From: WTAW01 sp964406575
GTDB taxonomy: Bacteria > Acidobacteriota > Aminicenantia > Aminicenantales > Aminicenantaceae
Direction: 5' to 3'
Length of the DNA stretch: 64,000 bases
Assembly (NCBI GenBank): GCA_964406575.1
Contig: CAYOSH010000009.1
Span: 1-64,000 of the forward strand
Both the position numbers and the translations under genes were made by a program. How positions within the stretch are numbered: position 1 is the first letter of the stretch; each line of letters opens with the position of its first letter. The notes under the pieces were generated by a model. The model was not told the origin of the DNA. It made no database searches and saw only the letters and a list, made by a program, of their open reading frames with translations. Below, in pieces: positions 42,481 to 51,817 of this stretch.

Positions 42481-44508
42481 ATGTTACCTGGCGTAAAGAA
42501 ATATCCACACATATTCAGCCCGATACAGATTGGGAAGGTGTGGGCCAAAAACCGCATCAAGTACGCCTCCACAGAAACAAACTACAATTACAACGATGGT
42601 TTTGTGTCCGAGAAAGAGCTGGCCTATATCGAGGCCCATGCCCGGGGAGGATCAGGGATCGTGACCACCCAGGGTGCGTATACGGATCCGCGCGGAGAAG
42701 GACAGGGATATGTCGGCATGATGGGGATCTGGGATGACAAGTTTATCCCCGGCCTGAAGAAAATGGCGGATGTCATTCACCAGGGGGATGCCCTGGCCTG
42801 TCTCCAGTTGATGCACTGCGGACGGGTGGGAGGCATAAATTTGGATTATACGGTTGGCCCGTCCGTGATCGGACAGAGGCTCCGGCGGTTCCGTCCTCCG
42901 CGGAAAATGAGCATTCCCGATGTGGAGGAGTGTATCCAGGAACACATTGACGGAGCTCGTAGAGCCGTTGAGGCCGGGTATGACATCGTCGAGATCTCCG
43001 GTATCGTGGGCTACTTGATCTCCAACTTTATATCACCCTATACGAATTGGCGGAGTGATGAGTATGGTGGAGACATTCACGGCCGGTGCGCCTTTATGAG
43101 AAAGATCGTCGAAGGAGTCCGCAAGGAAGTCGGGCCCGATATCGCCGTCGGCATTCGCCTGTGCGGGTGGGAGATGCTGGATGACCGCGGCGGTAATACT
43201 GAGGATGAGAGCATGGAATCCCTCAAGATCGCCGAAGCCGCGGGCTGTGATTACCTCAGCGTGACCGTTGGCTGGCAGGAATCTCTCGGCTCTGTGATCT
43301 CCAGGGACATTCCCATGGGCGAATGGCTCTATGTGGCAGAGCGCACGAAAAAGGCTCTCAATATCCCGATCAGCATGGCCTACCGTCTCTTTGTGCCCGA
43401 GATTCCCGAAAAAGCGATCGCTGAAGGCAAGCTGGATATCTGGGAGATGTGCCGGCCGCAGATCGCAGACCCCGCCCTTCCCAACAAGATCATGTGGGAC
43501 AAACAGGAAGACATTATTCCCTGTATCGCTTGCCAGGTTTGTTTGGCGCGTCTCTTTCGGGATGCTCCTGTAACCTGCACGGTCCGGCCTTCATGCAGTC
43601 ATGAAGGTGAACGCGAATGGGGGTATTATGGATTTCCCAGGGCTGAGGTCAAGAGAAAGATTATTGTTGCAGGGGCAGGAATCGCAGGACTCCAGGCCGC
43701 GCGGATCGCCGCTGAGAAGGGGCATGAAGTCACGGTCTATGAGAAGACAGAAAACATTGGCGGCCAGTGGTATTATGCCTCACGAAATCCCTGGGGAGAG
43801 GATTCGGACAAGTACTGGGATGATGAGGAGTTCATGCGATGGATCAATCACATGAAGGCCCAGTGCGATAAGTTCGGAGTCAAGTTCGTTCTCAACACAC
43901 CCGTCACCAAGGAACTCCTGGAAGCGGAAAAACCGGATTCTCTCGTCATCTCCACCGGAGCTGTGCCCGAAGTCCCTGCCATTCCTGGCATGGATAAGCC
44001 GCATGTGGTGAGTATGTTTGACGTGTTTACGGGCAAAACCAAACTGGGAAAAGATGTTGTCATTTTGGGAGGCTCAGGCGCTGCGATATCGCTCGCGCTA
44101 TTCGTGATCGACAAAATGGAAAAGGACGGCCTCGAGAACCCAAACATCGCCATGATCGACCCGGCCCCCCGCTTTGGTCAGGATGTGAATCCATCCTACA
44201 TATGGAGGTACAGGCTGAGGCTGAAAAAGGCAAATGTTGCGCAGTTGACCTACGGACAGGTCAAAGAGATCAAGGACGAAGGCGTTGTCGCTGACTGGAT
44301 GATCTATGACAGGAAAACAAAGGAGAAAACACCGTTCAAAGATCAGGCTGTCCCGGCAGACACTGTGATTTTAGCACAACTCATTCCCAACACTGAGCTG
44401 GGTTACGGAGCTTATAAAGGAGACGTGGCTATGATAGGCGACTGTGTTATCGTCCGGCGTGGCATCGATGCCATCCAGGACGGCTATCGCCTGGGAATGA
44501 GATTCTAG
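42481..44508 (+). CDS. Enoate/2,4-dienoyl-CoA reductase-like flavoprotein (OYE barrel + 4Fe-4S + NAD(P)/FAD domain)
   Basis: 675 aa, the size of the FadH/2-enoate reductase family. An FMN TIM barrel (1-350) is followed by a cluster site CIACQVC-x11-C (C-x2-C-x2-C, one residue shorter than the FadH C-x2-C-x3-C) and a Rossmann domain (IVAGAGIAGLQAARIAAEKG). The barrel motif is EISGIVGYLISNF: the His/Asn pair that binds substrate in classical old yellow enzymes is absent, but the Tyr of GYL, catalytic in FadH, is kept. It probably reduces an unsaturated or cyclic acyl compound with NAD(P)H. Start of a plus-strand metabolic group. Confidence 0.9.
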   Translation: MLPGVKKYPHIFSPIQIGKVWAKNRIKYASTETNYNYNDGFVSEKELAYIEAHARGGSGIVTTQGAYTDPRGEGQGYVGMMGIWDDKFIPGLKKMADVIHQGDALACLQLMHCGRVGGINLDYTVGPSVIGQRLRRFRPPRKMSIPDVEECIQEHIDGARRAVEAGYDIVEISGIVGYLISNFISPYTNWRSDEYGGDIHGRCAFMRKIVEGVRKEVGPDIAVGIRLCGWEMLDDRGGNTEDESMESLKIAEAAGCDYLSVTVGWQESLGSVISRDIPMGEWLYVAERTKKALNIPISMAYRLFVPEIPEKAIAEGKLDIWEMCRPQIADPALPNKIMWDKQEDIIPCIACQVCLARLFRDAPVTCTVRPSCSHEGEREWGYYGFPRAEVKRKIIVAGAGIAGLQAARIAAEKGHEVTVYEKTENIGGQWYYASRNPWGEDSDKYWDDEEFMRWINHMKAQCDKFGVKFVLNTPVTKELLEAEKPDSLVISTGAVPEVPAIPGMDKPHVVSMFDVFTGKTKLGKDVVILGGSGAAISLALFVIDKMEKDGLENPNIAMIDPAPRFGQDVNPSYIWRYRLRLKKANVAQLTYGQVKEIKDEGVVADWMIYDRKTKEKTPFKDQAVPADTVILAQLIPNTELGYGAYKGDVAMIGDCVIVRRGIDAIQDGYRLGMRF

Positions 44509-44522
44509 TCAAGGAGAGACCA

Positions 44523-44840
44523 ATGATACACAACAGAATAGCCAGCGCAAAACCTCAAATACCGGGCACCAAGATGAGTGTTTATCCGCATTCCTGGAGC
44601 AGTCACATGGCCCTCTATCCGTGGATCGATGCCTACCGGTGCACGGGATGTGGGGCTTGTGCACGGGCCTGCCCTCCGGATATTATCGGCATGCACAAAG
44701 GAAAAGCTGTCATCATCCTCGATTTATGTTTGCAGTGTGGAGAATGCTTCGAGGCCTGCCCTGTGGAAGGCGCCATCCTCTTCAAGCTTCCTCCGGGAGC
44801 ACCGGAAGGCGGGAACATGCCTTTCATTTCGAAGATATAA
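44523..44840 (+). CDS. 2[4Fe-4S] ferredoxin
   Basis: 105 aa with two clusters: CTGCGACARACP and CLQCGECFEACP, each C-x2-C-x2-C-x3-C-P. An N-terminal extension of about 35 residues precedes them. It begins 14 nt after the reductase stop with AAGGAGAG before the ATG, so it probably serves as electron partner of that flavoprotein. Confidence 0.93.
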   Translation: MIHNRIASAKPQIPGTKMSVYPHSWSSHMALYPWIDAYRCTGCGACARACPPDIIGMHKGKAVIILDLCLQCGECFEACPVEGAILFKLPPGAPEGGNMPFISKI

Positions 44841-45239
44841 GGAAATATTTAAGATCGCCACTGAGTGAGGCTTATAGCAATAATGAGTATCTTTAAAGAT
44901 AGAATCAGAGGAAATGGTTTCGCTCCAGTCAGATTTTTCACGCCATTCCCTCATCGTTTTCTCGGCGCTGCGGAACTGCGCACGTTTATTAACATCACAA
45001 GGGAATGCTCCTCAACTATAGTCATCCCAACATGCTTGAACATCTCCTGCTCATACAGTCCTCGCGCCCGACTTCGTCAGGTCCCCTCGAAGACCGACTT
45101 AGGAAGGCTAAATCTTCCGATGTCGCTCAATACATTACCTCTGATGCTCTTAAATGTAGATCCCAATATCAGATGCTCATTATTGCGATGGTTTTTAAGA
45201 GATTTGATTTATTGAAAATCACATAAAGGAGGAAAGCGA
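44841..45239. other. Intergenic region, no recognised gene
   Basis: About 400 bp between the ferredoxin and the VOC protein. Two overlapping frames are open (to about 116 and 73 codons) but have no ribosome-binding site, no codon regularity and no family resemblance, so I do not call them. It ends with the strong AAAGGAGG site of the 45240 gene. Confidence 0.4.
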
Positions 45240-45668
45240 GTGCCGGAAAAAGTCAAAACGAACTATGTAGACCATATCTGTATGGCAGTGAATGATGTGA
45301 AAAAGGCCGAAAAGGACTATATCGATGCCTTTGGCTGGGAAGTGGCCTACCGCTATGTGGACGAGCCGGAAAAGATCAGGGTCACAGGTTTTATGGTGGG
45401 GCCCACGGCCATCGAGGTCATGGAAGATATGGACGGAACAGGGGAGGTGGCAAAATTCATAAGCCGCCGTGGCGAAGGTGTCATGCTCATCAGCTATAAT
45501 GTGGATAACTGTGAGAAATCGCTTGAGAAGCTGAAGAAAAACAACGTCAAACTCATCGACCAGAAGCCCCGGTTCTTTGCTGAATACAAGAGGAATTTTG
45601 CCTTCATCCATCCGGTGCCCATGCACGGGATCCTGACCGAGATCATAGACGGCAAGTACGAAAAATAG
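45240..45668 (+). CDS. VOC-fold protein, methylmalonyl-CoA epimerase-like
   Basis: 142 aa from GTG, 7-8 nt after AAAGGAGG. The layout is that of methylmalonyl-CoA epimerases: VDHICMAVNDVKKAEKDY, then IEVMEDMDGTGEVAKFISRR, RGEGVMLISYNV and LTEIID. The first His and the last Glu of the metal site are present. In the central strand, however, epimerases have GEGIHHIAF, and here it is GEGVMLISY, so that metal His is missing. It stands directly before the B12 mutase subunits, which supports a link to acyl-CoA mutase chemistry, though perhaps not as a classical epimerase. Confidence 0.82.
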   Translation: MPEKVKTNYVDHICMAVNDVKKAEKDYIDAFGWEVAYRYVDEPEKIRVTGFMVGPTAIEVMEDMDGTGEVAKFISRRGEGVMLISYNVDNCEKSLEKLKKNNVKLIDQKPRFFAEYKRNFAFIHPVPMHGILTEIIDGKYEK

Positions 45669-45724
45669 CGAACATGAATTATGCAGTTAAATAAAACAGG
45701 TAAATAAAAAGTGCAGGGGAGTAA

Positions 45725-46129
45725 ATGACTTCGGACAAAAAAAGGATCCGAGTTGTGATCGCAAAGCCAGGCCTCGACGGGCATGACACGGGAGCCAAGG
45801 TCGTCGCCCATGCGCTCAAAGATGCGGGTATGGAGGTAATCTATACGGGGCTTCACCGCTCTATCGAAGACATCGTCAAAACAGCCTTGGAGGAGGATGC
45901 CGACGTCATCGGCATGTCCATCTACTCGGGCGTTCATCTTCCATTGAGCAAAAAATTGTTGGATCAGCTCTGGGACAAAGGGATTGCGGATAAACTCGTT
46001 TTGATCGGAGGGAACATTCCTCAAAAAGATATTAAAACCTTGAGGAATTACGGAGTGTCGGGTGTTTTTCCCACGGGTGCTCGGCTGGAGGAGATCGTTA
46101 AGTTCATCAGGGAAAACGTCAAAGAGTGA
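45725..46129 (+). CDS. Acyl-CoA mutase small subunit (B12-binding)
   Basis: 134 aa. Cobalamin-binding domain of the methylmalonyl-CoA mutase family with the lower-ligand motif DGHDTG (DxHxxG), GMSIYSG and VLIGGNIP. It is a separate gene, as in archaeal and many anaerobic bacterial mutases, and pairs with the large subunit at 46280. Located 56 nt after the VOC gene. Confidence 0.93.
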   Translation: MTSDKKRIRVVIAKPGLDGHDTGAKVVAHALKDAGMEVIYTGLHRSIEDIVKTALEEDADVIGMSIYSGVHLPLSKKLLDQLWDKGIADKLVLIGGNIPQKDIKTLRNYGVSGVFPTGARLEEIVKFIRENVKE

Positions 46130-46279
46130 CAGCAGAAAAAAGTCTGGTTGGGGCACTCAAAGGGATAATAAGGGAGTAAAAGACAGCGAAAGGAGAATAC
46201 AGCGGGATCGGAGAAATGAAAAAGCAAGACGAGGTGAGAGGGTGAGAGAAAAATTGAGAGAGAATTTGGGAGTGCTATC

Positions 46280-47902
46280 GTGACGGACAAGAAGAAACCG
46301 GAAAGAGCCGGCGATCTAAGGGATGTCACACTGGAGTCAGGCATCAAAGTCAAACCCGTTTACGGACTTGAAGACATCCAGGATATCGATCTTGAACGAG
46401 AGATCGGACAGCCCGGCCGTTTCCCCTTCACCCGTGGGATCCATCCGTTCATGTACCGCGAGCGTCCTTGGACCATGCGCCAGTATTCAGGATTCGGCAC
46501 TGCCAGAGAAACGAACGAACGTTTCAAATGGCTCCTCGGACAAGGGCAGACAGCCCTTAATGTGGCGTTTGACCTTCCGACACAGATGGGGCTGGATTCC
46601 GATGATCCCATGGCCGAGGAAGAGGTAGGCCGGGTTGGGATGGCGATCGACACGCTCAAAGACCTGGAGGAGGCATTTATCGATATCCCCATCGACCGGA
46701 TCTCAACGTCCCTCACTATCAACCCAGTGGCATCCGTTATGCTGGCCATGTATCTTGTGGCCGCCGAAAAACAGGGTATCCCTTGGGACCGCGTGAGAGG
46801 AACGACCCAGAATGACATCCTCAAAGAATACATCGGGCGGGGAACGTGGATCTTTCCGGTGGCGCCTTCCATCCGGCTCATCGGGGATATGGTGGAATTT
46901 TGTTCGCAGCATGTCCCAAAGTTCAATCCCTTCAGTGTTTGCGGTTACCACATCCGGGAATCCGGAGCCACTCCTGTTCAGGAGATGGCCTATGCCTTCG
47001 AGATCGCCATCACCTATATCGAAGAAGTACTGAGCCGTGGGCTCGACATCGACAGTTTTGCCGGACGAATCGCCTTCAACTTCGATATCCACGGGAATAT
47101 CTGGGAGCAGGTGGCCAAATTCAGAGCGGGCCGCAGGCTTTGGGCAAAGATCATCAAAGAGCGTTTCGGCTCAAAGGATCCTCGCTCAATGCTCATGAGG
47201 ATGATCGCCGGTGGCGGGGGTGGAGGATTGACCGTCCAGCAGCCGGAGAACAACATTGTGCGCGGGGCCTATTATGCCCTGATTTCGGCGCTATCGGGGA
47301 CACAAACCATGGCCCTCTGCTCGTATGATGAAGCATACACCATCCCCTCAAAGAAATCCGCTTTGATCAGCCTGAGGACAATGCAGATCCTTGCCGATGA
47401 GATGGGACTCACAGATACGGTCGACCCTCTGGGAGGATCCTACTACATCGAATGGCTCACAAATGAGATGGAGAAAAGGATCGTTATCTGCATGAAACAG
47501 GTTGAAGAGTTCGGGGGCATGGTCAAGGCTGTGGAATCAGGCTATATTCAGAGAGAAGTGAGCCGGCAGGCTTACATTCGAGAACGAAAGATACAATCGG
47601 GAGAGATCCCGAAGATCGGAGTCAACAAGTACGTGATGGAGGAGGAGATGGCCAATGTGCAACTCCATCCCTTCAATCCAAAGGTTGCCGAAGAGCAGAA
47701 GAAAAAGCTCGATGAAATAAAGCGAACCCGGAACACAAGCGAAGTCAGCAAATCTCTGCAGAATCTGAAAGAAGCCGCTCAGTCGAAAGACAACGTCACG
47801 CCGCATATCCTGAAGGCTGTCAAGAGTTATGCAACCCTGGGTGAGATCACCCGGATTTTTAAAGACGTTTTTGGCGAATTCAAAGAGCCCGTGGGACTAT
47901 GA
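46280..47902 (+). CDS. B12-dependent acyl-CoA mutase large subunit (methylmalonyl-CoA mutase family)
   Basis: 540 aa from GTG (GGGAG upstream). The catalytic barrel is complete without the B12 domain: TRGIHPFMYRERPWTMRQY, NVAFDLPTQMG, TTQNDILKEYIGRG, CGYHIRESGA and TVDPLGGSYY. Positions that set substrate in this family read Tyr (MRQYSGF) and Arg (EYIGRG), as in true methylmalonyl-CoA mutase. The Phe/Gln of isobutyryl-CoA mutase and the Ile/Asp of 2-hydroxyisobutyryl-CoA mutase are not present. The stop overlaps the hydantoinase A start (ATGA). No MeaB-type chaperone is in the window. Confidence 0.93.
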   Translation: MTDKKKPERAGDLRDVTLESGIKVKPVYGLEDIQDIDLEREIGQPGRFPFTRGIHPFMYRERPWTMRQYSGFGTARETNERFKWLLGQGQTALNVAFDLPTQMGLDSDDPMAEEEVGRVGMAIDTLKDLEEAFIDIPIDRISTSLTINPVASVMLAMYLVAAEKQGIPWDRVRGTTQNDILKEYIGRGTWIFPVAPSIRLIGDMVEFCSQHVPKFNPFSVCGYHIRESGATPVQEMAYAFEIAITYIEEVLSRGLDIDSFAGRIAFNFDIHGNIWEQVAKFRAGRRLWAKIIKERFGSKDPRSMLMRMIAGGGGGGLTVQQPENNIVRGAYYALISALSGTQTMALCSYDEAYTIPSKKSALISLRTMQILADEMGLTDTVDPLGGSYYIEWLTNEMEKRIVICMKQVEEFGGMVKAVESGYIQREVSRQAYIRERKIQSGEIPKIGVNKYVMEEEMANVQLHPFNPKVAEEQKKKLDEIKRTRNTSEVSKSLQNLKEAAQSKDNVTPHILKAVKSYATLGEITRIFKDVFGEFKEPVGL

Positions 47903-50013
47903 CCAAATACAGGATCGGCATAGATGTCGGGGGGACTTTTACGGATTTCCTCCTGACTTCAGAGGACGGAAGCTCCGAGATTTATAAGGTCCTATCCACT
48001 CCCGAAGATCCCTCGATCGGCCTTATGAACGGGCTTTCGGAGATGGCCAGGGCTAAAGATGTGTCTTTGCAGAATTTTATCAAAGATATCACGACCATAG
48101 TCCATGGAACCACAGTGACGACGAACGCGGTTTTGACGCGCAGAGGGGCCAAGACAGGCCTACTGACCACCAAAGGCCTGAGAGATGCCCTGGAGATGCG
48201 AAGGGGGATCAGAGAGGAGCAGTACAACAACCGGTACACCAATATCGAACCGCTAGTGCCCAGATATCTGCGATACCCTGTCGAAGAACGGCTCAACTAC
48301 AAAGGCGACGTGCTCAAAGAGATTAAAGAGTCGGATGTGCAGGATGCAGTTCGGTTGTTCGAAAAAGAAAATGTTGAGGCCGTTGCCATATGTTTTATGA
48401 ATTCCTTCGCCAACGGCTCTCATGAGGCTGTTACCGCAAAGGTCATCACAGAAGAAATGCCCGATGCCTATCTGACAGTGTCCTCGGGATTTCTGCCAAG
48501 CATCCGGTTTTATGACCGCATTTCCACCACTGTCTTGAATTCGTATGTCGGCCCGATTCTGAGGAGGTATCTGACAAGCCTCATCCAGAAATTAAAGGAT
48601 ATCGGATTCGAGGGAGTCCTTCTCATCATGCAGTCCAACGGAGGAGTGGTCTCTCCGGAAAGTGCCATTGCCAGCGCTGCTGTGACCCTGCTTTCGGGGC
48701 CTGCGGCCGGGCCCATGGCTGGCATCGAGTACACATCCATCCAGGGTTATGAGGACTGCATCACCATCGATATGGGGGGGACGAGTTTTGATGCGGCGCT
48801 GATCAAGGATAAAACGCCCCTTGTGACCACAGAAAGTGAGATCGACCGGCTCAGGATCGCTCTTCCCATGTTGGGGATTTACACCATCGGTGCCGGCGGA
48901 GGGAGTATCGGCTGGGTCGATGAGGGAGGGCTGCTGCGCATGGGTCCCCAGAGTGCGGGCTCCAATCCAGGACCGGCCTGTTATGACCTGGGCGGAAAGA
49001 TTCCGACCTGTACGGATGCGGACCTTGTTCTTGGATATCTGGATAAGGATTTTTTTGCAGGCGGGAAAATACCGCTCAATTATGACCGTGCGGCAAACGC
49101 CATCAAAGAAAAGATCGCCGTCCCCCTGGGGATGGACGTGATTGCGGCCGCCGCAGGGATGTACAGAGTCATAAACGTCAACATGGCTTCGGGTGTGCGT
49201 GAAGTGAGCGTCAAGCGCGGACACGATCCAAGAGAGTTTCCGCTTGTTGTGGCTGGCGGTGCAGGTCCGGTTCATGCGTGTATGATCGCTCAGGAACTTG
49301 AGATCCCGGTCATGATCATTCCCAAAGAGTCATCCATTTTCTGCGCGGCAGGTATGCTGATGTCTGACCTCAAGCACGACTTTGTGAGAACCTACACGAC
49401 CCCACTTGAGGAGATGAATATCGAAAGATTCAGGGCCTTTTTTGATGAGATGGAGCAGGAAGCCATAGGACTTCTTCGCTCTGAGCACATCCCTGAGAGC
49501 GCGATCCAGCACATCTACTCCCTGGATATGCGTTACGTGAAGCAGTATCACGAGGTCAATGTGGAGATTACGAGGGATGCGCTGGAAAAGGGAGATGTGG
49601 AATCCATAGGCCGAAGCTTCCATCCGGAACACAACAGGCTTTTCGGCTATTCGTTGGAAGAGGAGAAAACGCCCATCGAACTCATCAATCTGAGAGTTCT
49701 GAGTGTGGGCCGGACTGTGAAACCCCAGTTCAAACAGGAAGAGTACGACCAGGAAGATCCAGGAAAAGCTTTGAAGAAATGGCGGCAAGCCTTCCTTCCT
49801 AACAAAAACTCCTTCACCAAAGTGCCTGTCTATGACGGGCACAAACTCAACTTTGGCAATAGAATTGAAGGGCCGGCTCTCATCGAGCAGGTCAACACGA
49901 CCACGCTTGTCACAACCGAATACAATGTCCTCTGCGACAGGTATGGCAGCTATTCCATGTACCTAAAAACCAAGGAAAACGAGATGAGGGAAAAACTGGG
50001 GATCGGAAACTGA
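47899..50013 (+). CDS. Hydantoinase A/oxoprolinase family subunit (ATP-dependent, ASKHA fold)
   Basis: 704 aa. Phosphate-binding motifs IDVGGTFTDFLL at the N-terminus and DMGGTSFDAALI in the middle, HGTTVTTNAVLTRRGAKTGL, GPAAGPMAG and GAGGGSIGWVD are all typical of HyuA. The family includes N-methylhydantoinase, 5-oxoprolinase and the large subunits of acetone and acetophenone carboxylases, which use ATP to activate a carbonyl or bicarbonate. It overlaps the mutase gene by 4 bp and is followed by HyuB after 1 nt, so it belongs to the mutase operon. The substrate cannot be read from the sequence. Confidence 0.92.
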   Translation: MTKYRIGIDVGGTFTDFLLTSEDGSSEIYKVLSTPEDPSIGLMNGLSEMARAKDVSLQNFIKDITTIVHGTTVTTNAVLTRRGAKTGLLTTKGLRDALEMRRGIREEQYNNRYTNIEPLVPRYLRYPVEERLNYKGDVLKEIKESDVQDAVRLFEKENVEAVAICFMNSFANGSHEAVTAKVITEEMPDAYLTVSSGFLPSIRFYDRISTTVLNSYVGPILRRYLTSLIQKLKDIGFEGVLLIMQSNGGVVSPESAIASAAVTLLSGPAAGPMAGIEYTSIQGYEDCITIDMGGTSFDAALIKDKTPLVTTESEIDRLRIALPMLGIYTIGAGGGSIGWVDEGGLLRMGPQSAGSNPGPACYDLGGKIPTCTDADLVLGYLDKDFFAGGKIPLNYDRAANAIKEKIAVPLGMDVIAAAAGMYRVINVNMASGVREVSVKRGHDPREFPLVVAGGAGPVHACMIAQELEIPVMIIPKESSIFCAAGMLMSDLKHDFVRTYTTPLEEMNIERFRAFFDEMEQEAIGLLRSEHIPESAIQHIYSLDMRYVKQYHEVNVEITRDALEKGDVESIGRSFHPEHNRLFGYSLEEEKTPIELINLRVLSVGRTVKPQFKQEEYDQEDPGKALKKWRQAFLPNKNSFTKVPVYDGHKLNFGNRIEGPALIEQVNTTTLVTTEYNVLCDRYGSYSMYLKTKENEMREKLGIGN

Positions 50014-50014
50014 T

Positions 50015-51751
50015 ATGGGAATAGACAAAATACTGGCTTCTGTTTTTCAGCGGCGGTTCAAATCCATCACCGAAGAGATGAGCATTGTGATGACGAAGAC
50101 CACGCGCTCCCCCATCCTGTGTGAGGCCAAGGATTTTGTCACTGGACTCTATGACGGGAAAGGGAAGATGCTCGAACAGACCGAGAACCTCCCCATCCTA
50201 TCGTTCTCACTCGGTCCGGTCTGTGAGTATATCGTCAATTATTTTGGCGATGAGATCTATCCGGGAGATGTCATCTTCCACAACGATGTCTTTTCCATGG
50301 GGAATCAAAATAACGATGTGGCTGTGTACAAGCCGATATTCTACGAAGATAAAATTGTTGCCTGGGCTGCGGCAAAAGGGCATCAAGCCGATATCGGAGG
50401 AGCGGTTCCAGGAGGATACAATCCCAAGGCTACGGAAGTCTGGCAGGAGACGCTCAGGATTCCCCCTGTCAAAGTCTATGAGAAAGGAAAACTGAGAAAG
50501 GATGTCTGGGATCTTATCTTCGCCAACATCCGGTTCGATATCGTTGCGGCGGACATGCGCGCCCAGATCGGCTCCTGTGTTGTGGGAGAGCGGGGGATCT
50601 TAAAGCTACTCGTTAAATATGGACTGGATGTGTTCGAATCCCACAAGCAATATCTCTTCGATTCCACAGAAAAGATGATGCGTGCGGAGATCAAGACCAT
50701 TCCCAACGGAGAATACAGAGGAGAGTCGATCGTCTATTATGATGGCCGGACGCCCGGGTCGAAGTACACAATCAGAGTGAAGATCACAGTGGAGGCTGAA
50801 GAGATTTCCTTTGACTACTCAGAGACAGACCCGCAAACTGATGGATTCGTTAACGGGACCTACACCTCCTCAGCCAGCGCAACTCTGCTGACATTCCTCC
50901 AAATGGTCAATCCGGATATGCCTCACAATGACGGGATGGTAAGGCCTGTGCACATCATCATCCCTGAAGGCACGATCTTGAATGCCAGGTATCCGGCGGC
51001 CACGACCTTCGGCAATCATCTTTGTCCCCCGAACGCGGATGCTATCATTCGTGCACTCTCTAAGGGTATCCCACAGAGAGTGACTGCAGGCTGGAACCAG
51101 CTCCTCTGCTATCTCACCAGCGGATTCGACACGAGAAAAAAAACAAGTTATGTGGACATTGGTTTTCTGGGGCTGAAGGGAGGGTCGGGCGCGACATCCG
51201 GTGTGGATGGATACGACCACATCGGCATGATCGATGCCTCGGGAGGTGTGCTGGACCAGGATTATGAGATGTTCGAACAACAGACTCCGCATCTGCTGCT
51301 GAAACATGAGTACTGGACAGATTCAGCCGGAGCAGGCCAGTGGAGGGGAGGACTGGGAGTTGAAACTCGGTTTAAGATCGGCGGGGAAAACACGAAAGTC
51401 GTAACCTTCGGAGATGGAAATGTGGAGCCGGCATTCGGCCTCTACGGGGGAAAAAGTGCCGCTCTAAATAAGATAGAGCTCCAATACCCGGACGGGAGGG
51501 TGTATCAAACGACAACTAAAGATCTCATTGAGGATGTGCCTGAGGGGACGCTTCTCTTTCAACAGGCCGGTGGAGGCGGCGGTTACGGTCCCCCTTATCT
51601 CAGAGATTCTGTTCTTGTTGCGAAAGAAGTGAAGAACGGAATCATCAGCATCGAACGCGCCAAAGAGGATTACAGCGTGGTCGTTAACCCAAAGACGTTT
51701 GAGCTGGATAACGAAGCCACCCGTCGGTTGCGTGCCAAAATCCAATCCTAG
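50015..51751 (+). CDS. Hydantoinase B/oxoprolinase family subunit
   Basis: 578 aa. Family marks: IVMTKTTRSPILCEAKDFVTG, NDVFSMGNQNNDVAVYKPI, GHQADIGGAVPGGYNPKAT and GGGGGYGPPYLRD at the end. It forms the active complex with the A subunit. The acetone carboxylase gamma subunit is not seen beside it, so a hydantoinase/oxoprolinase or an acetophenone-carboxylase-like activity is more likely. Last gene of the plus-strand metabolic operon. Confidence 0.92.
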   Translation: MGIDKILASVFQRRFKSITEEMSIVMTKTTRSPILCEAKDFVTGLYDGKGKMLEQTENLPILSFSLGPVCEYIVNYFGDEIYPGDVIFHNDVFSMGNQNNDVAVYKPIFYEDKIVAWAAAKGHQADIGGAVPGGYNPKATEVWQETLRIPPVKVYEKGKLRKDVWDLIFANIRFDIVAADMRAQIGSCVVGERGILKLLVKYGLDVFESHKQYLFDSTEKMMRAEIKTIPNGEYRGESIVYYDGRTPGSKYTIRVKITVEAEEISFDYSETDPQTDGFVNGTYTSSASATLLTFLQMVNPDMPHNDGMVRPVHIIIPEGTILNARYPAATTFGNHLCPPNADAIIRALSKGIPQRVTAGWNQLLCYLTSGFDTRKKTSYVDIGFLGLKGGSGATSGVDGYDHIGMIDASGGVLDQDYEMFEQQTPHLLLKHEYWTDSAGAGQWRGGLGVETRFKIGGENTKVVTFGDGNVEPAFGLYGGKSAALNKIELQYPDGRVYQTTTKDLIEDVPEGTLLFQQAGGGGGYGPPYLRDSVLVAKEVKNGIISIERAKEDYSVVVNPKTFELDNEATRRLRAKIQS

Positions 51752-51817
51752 AATAAAGAATTCGGATTTCAGAATGACCTCCGCAGGATTCAAGCAGTGA
51801 ACGCAAAAATAGGAGAT

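Noticed and set aside
44865..45226. Hypothetical proteins of 116 and 73 aa between the ferredoxin and the VOC gene
   Set aside because: Overlapping frames without ribosome-binding sites, composition unlike neighbouring genes, no family resemblance.
46062..46283. 73-codon basic ORF before the mutase gene
   Set aside because: It overlaps the end of the B12-subunit gene in another frame and encodes a low-complexity Arg/Lys/Glu string from purine-rich spacer DNA.
46280..47902. 2-Hydroxyisobutyryl-CoA or isobutyryl-CoA mutase
   Set aside because: Substrate-setting positions read Tyr and Arg as in methylmalonyl-CoA mutase, not Ile/Asp or Phe/Gln.
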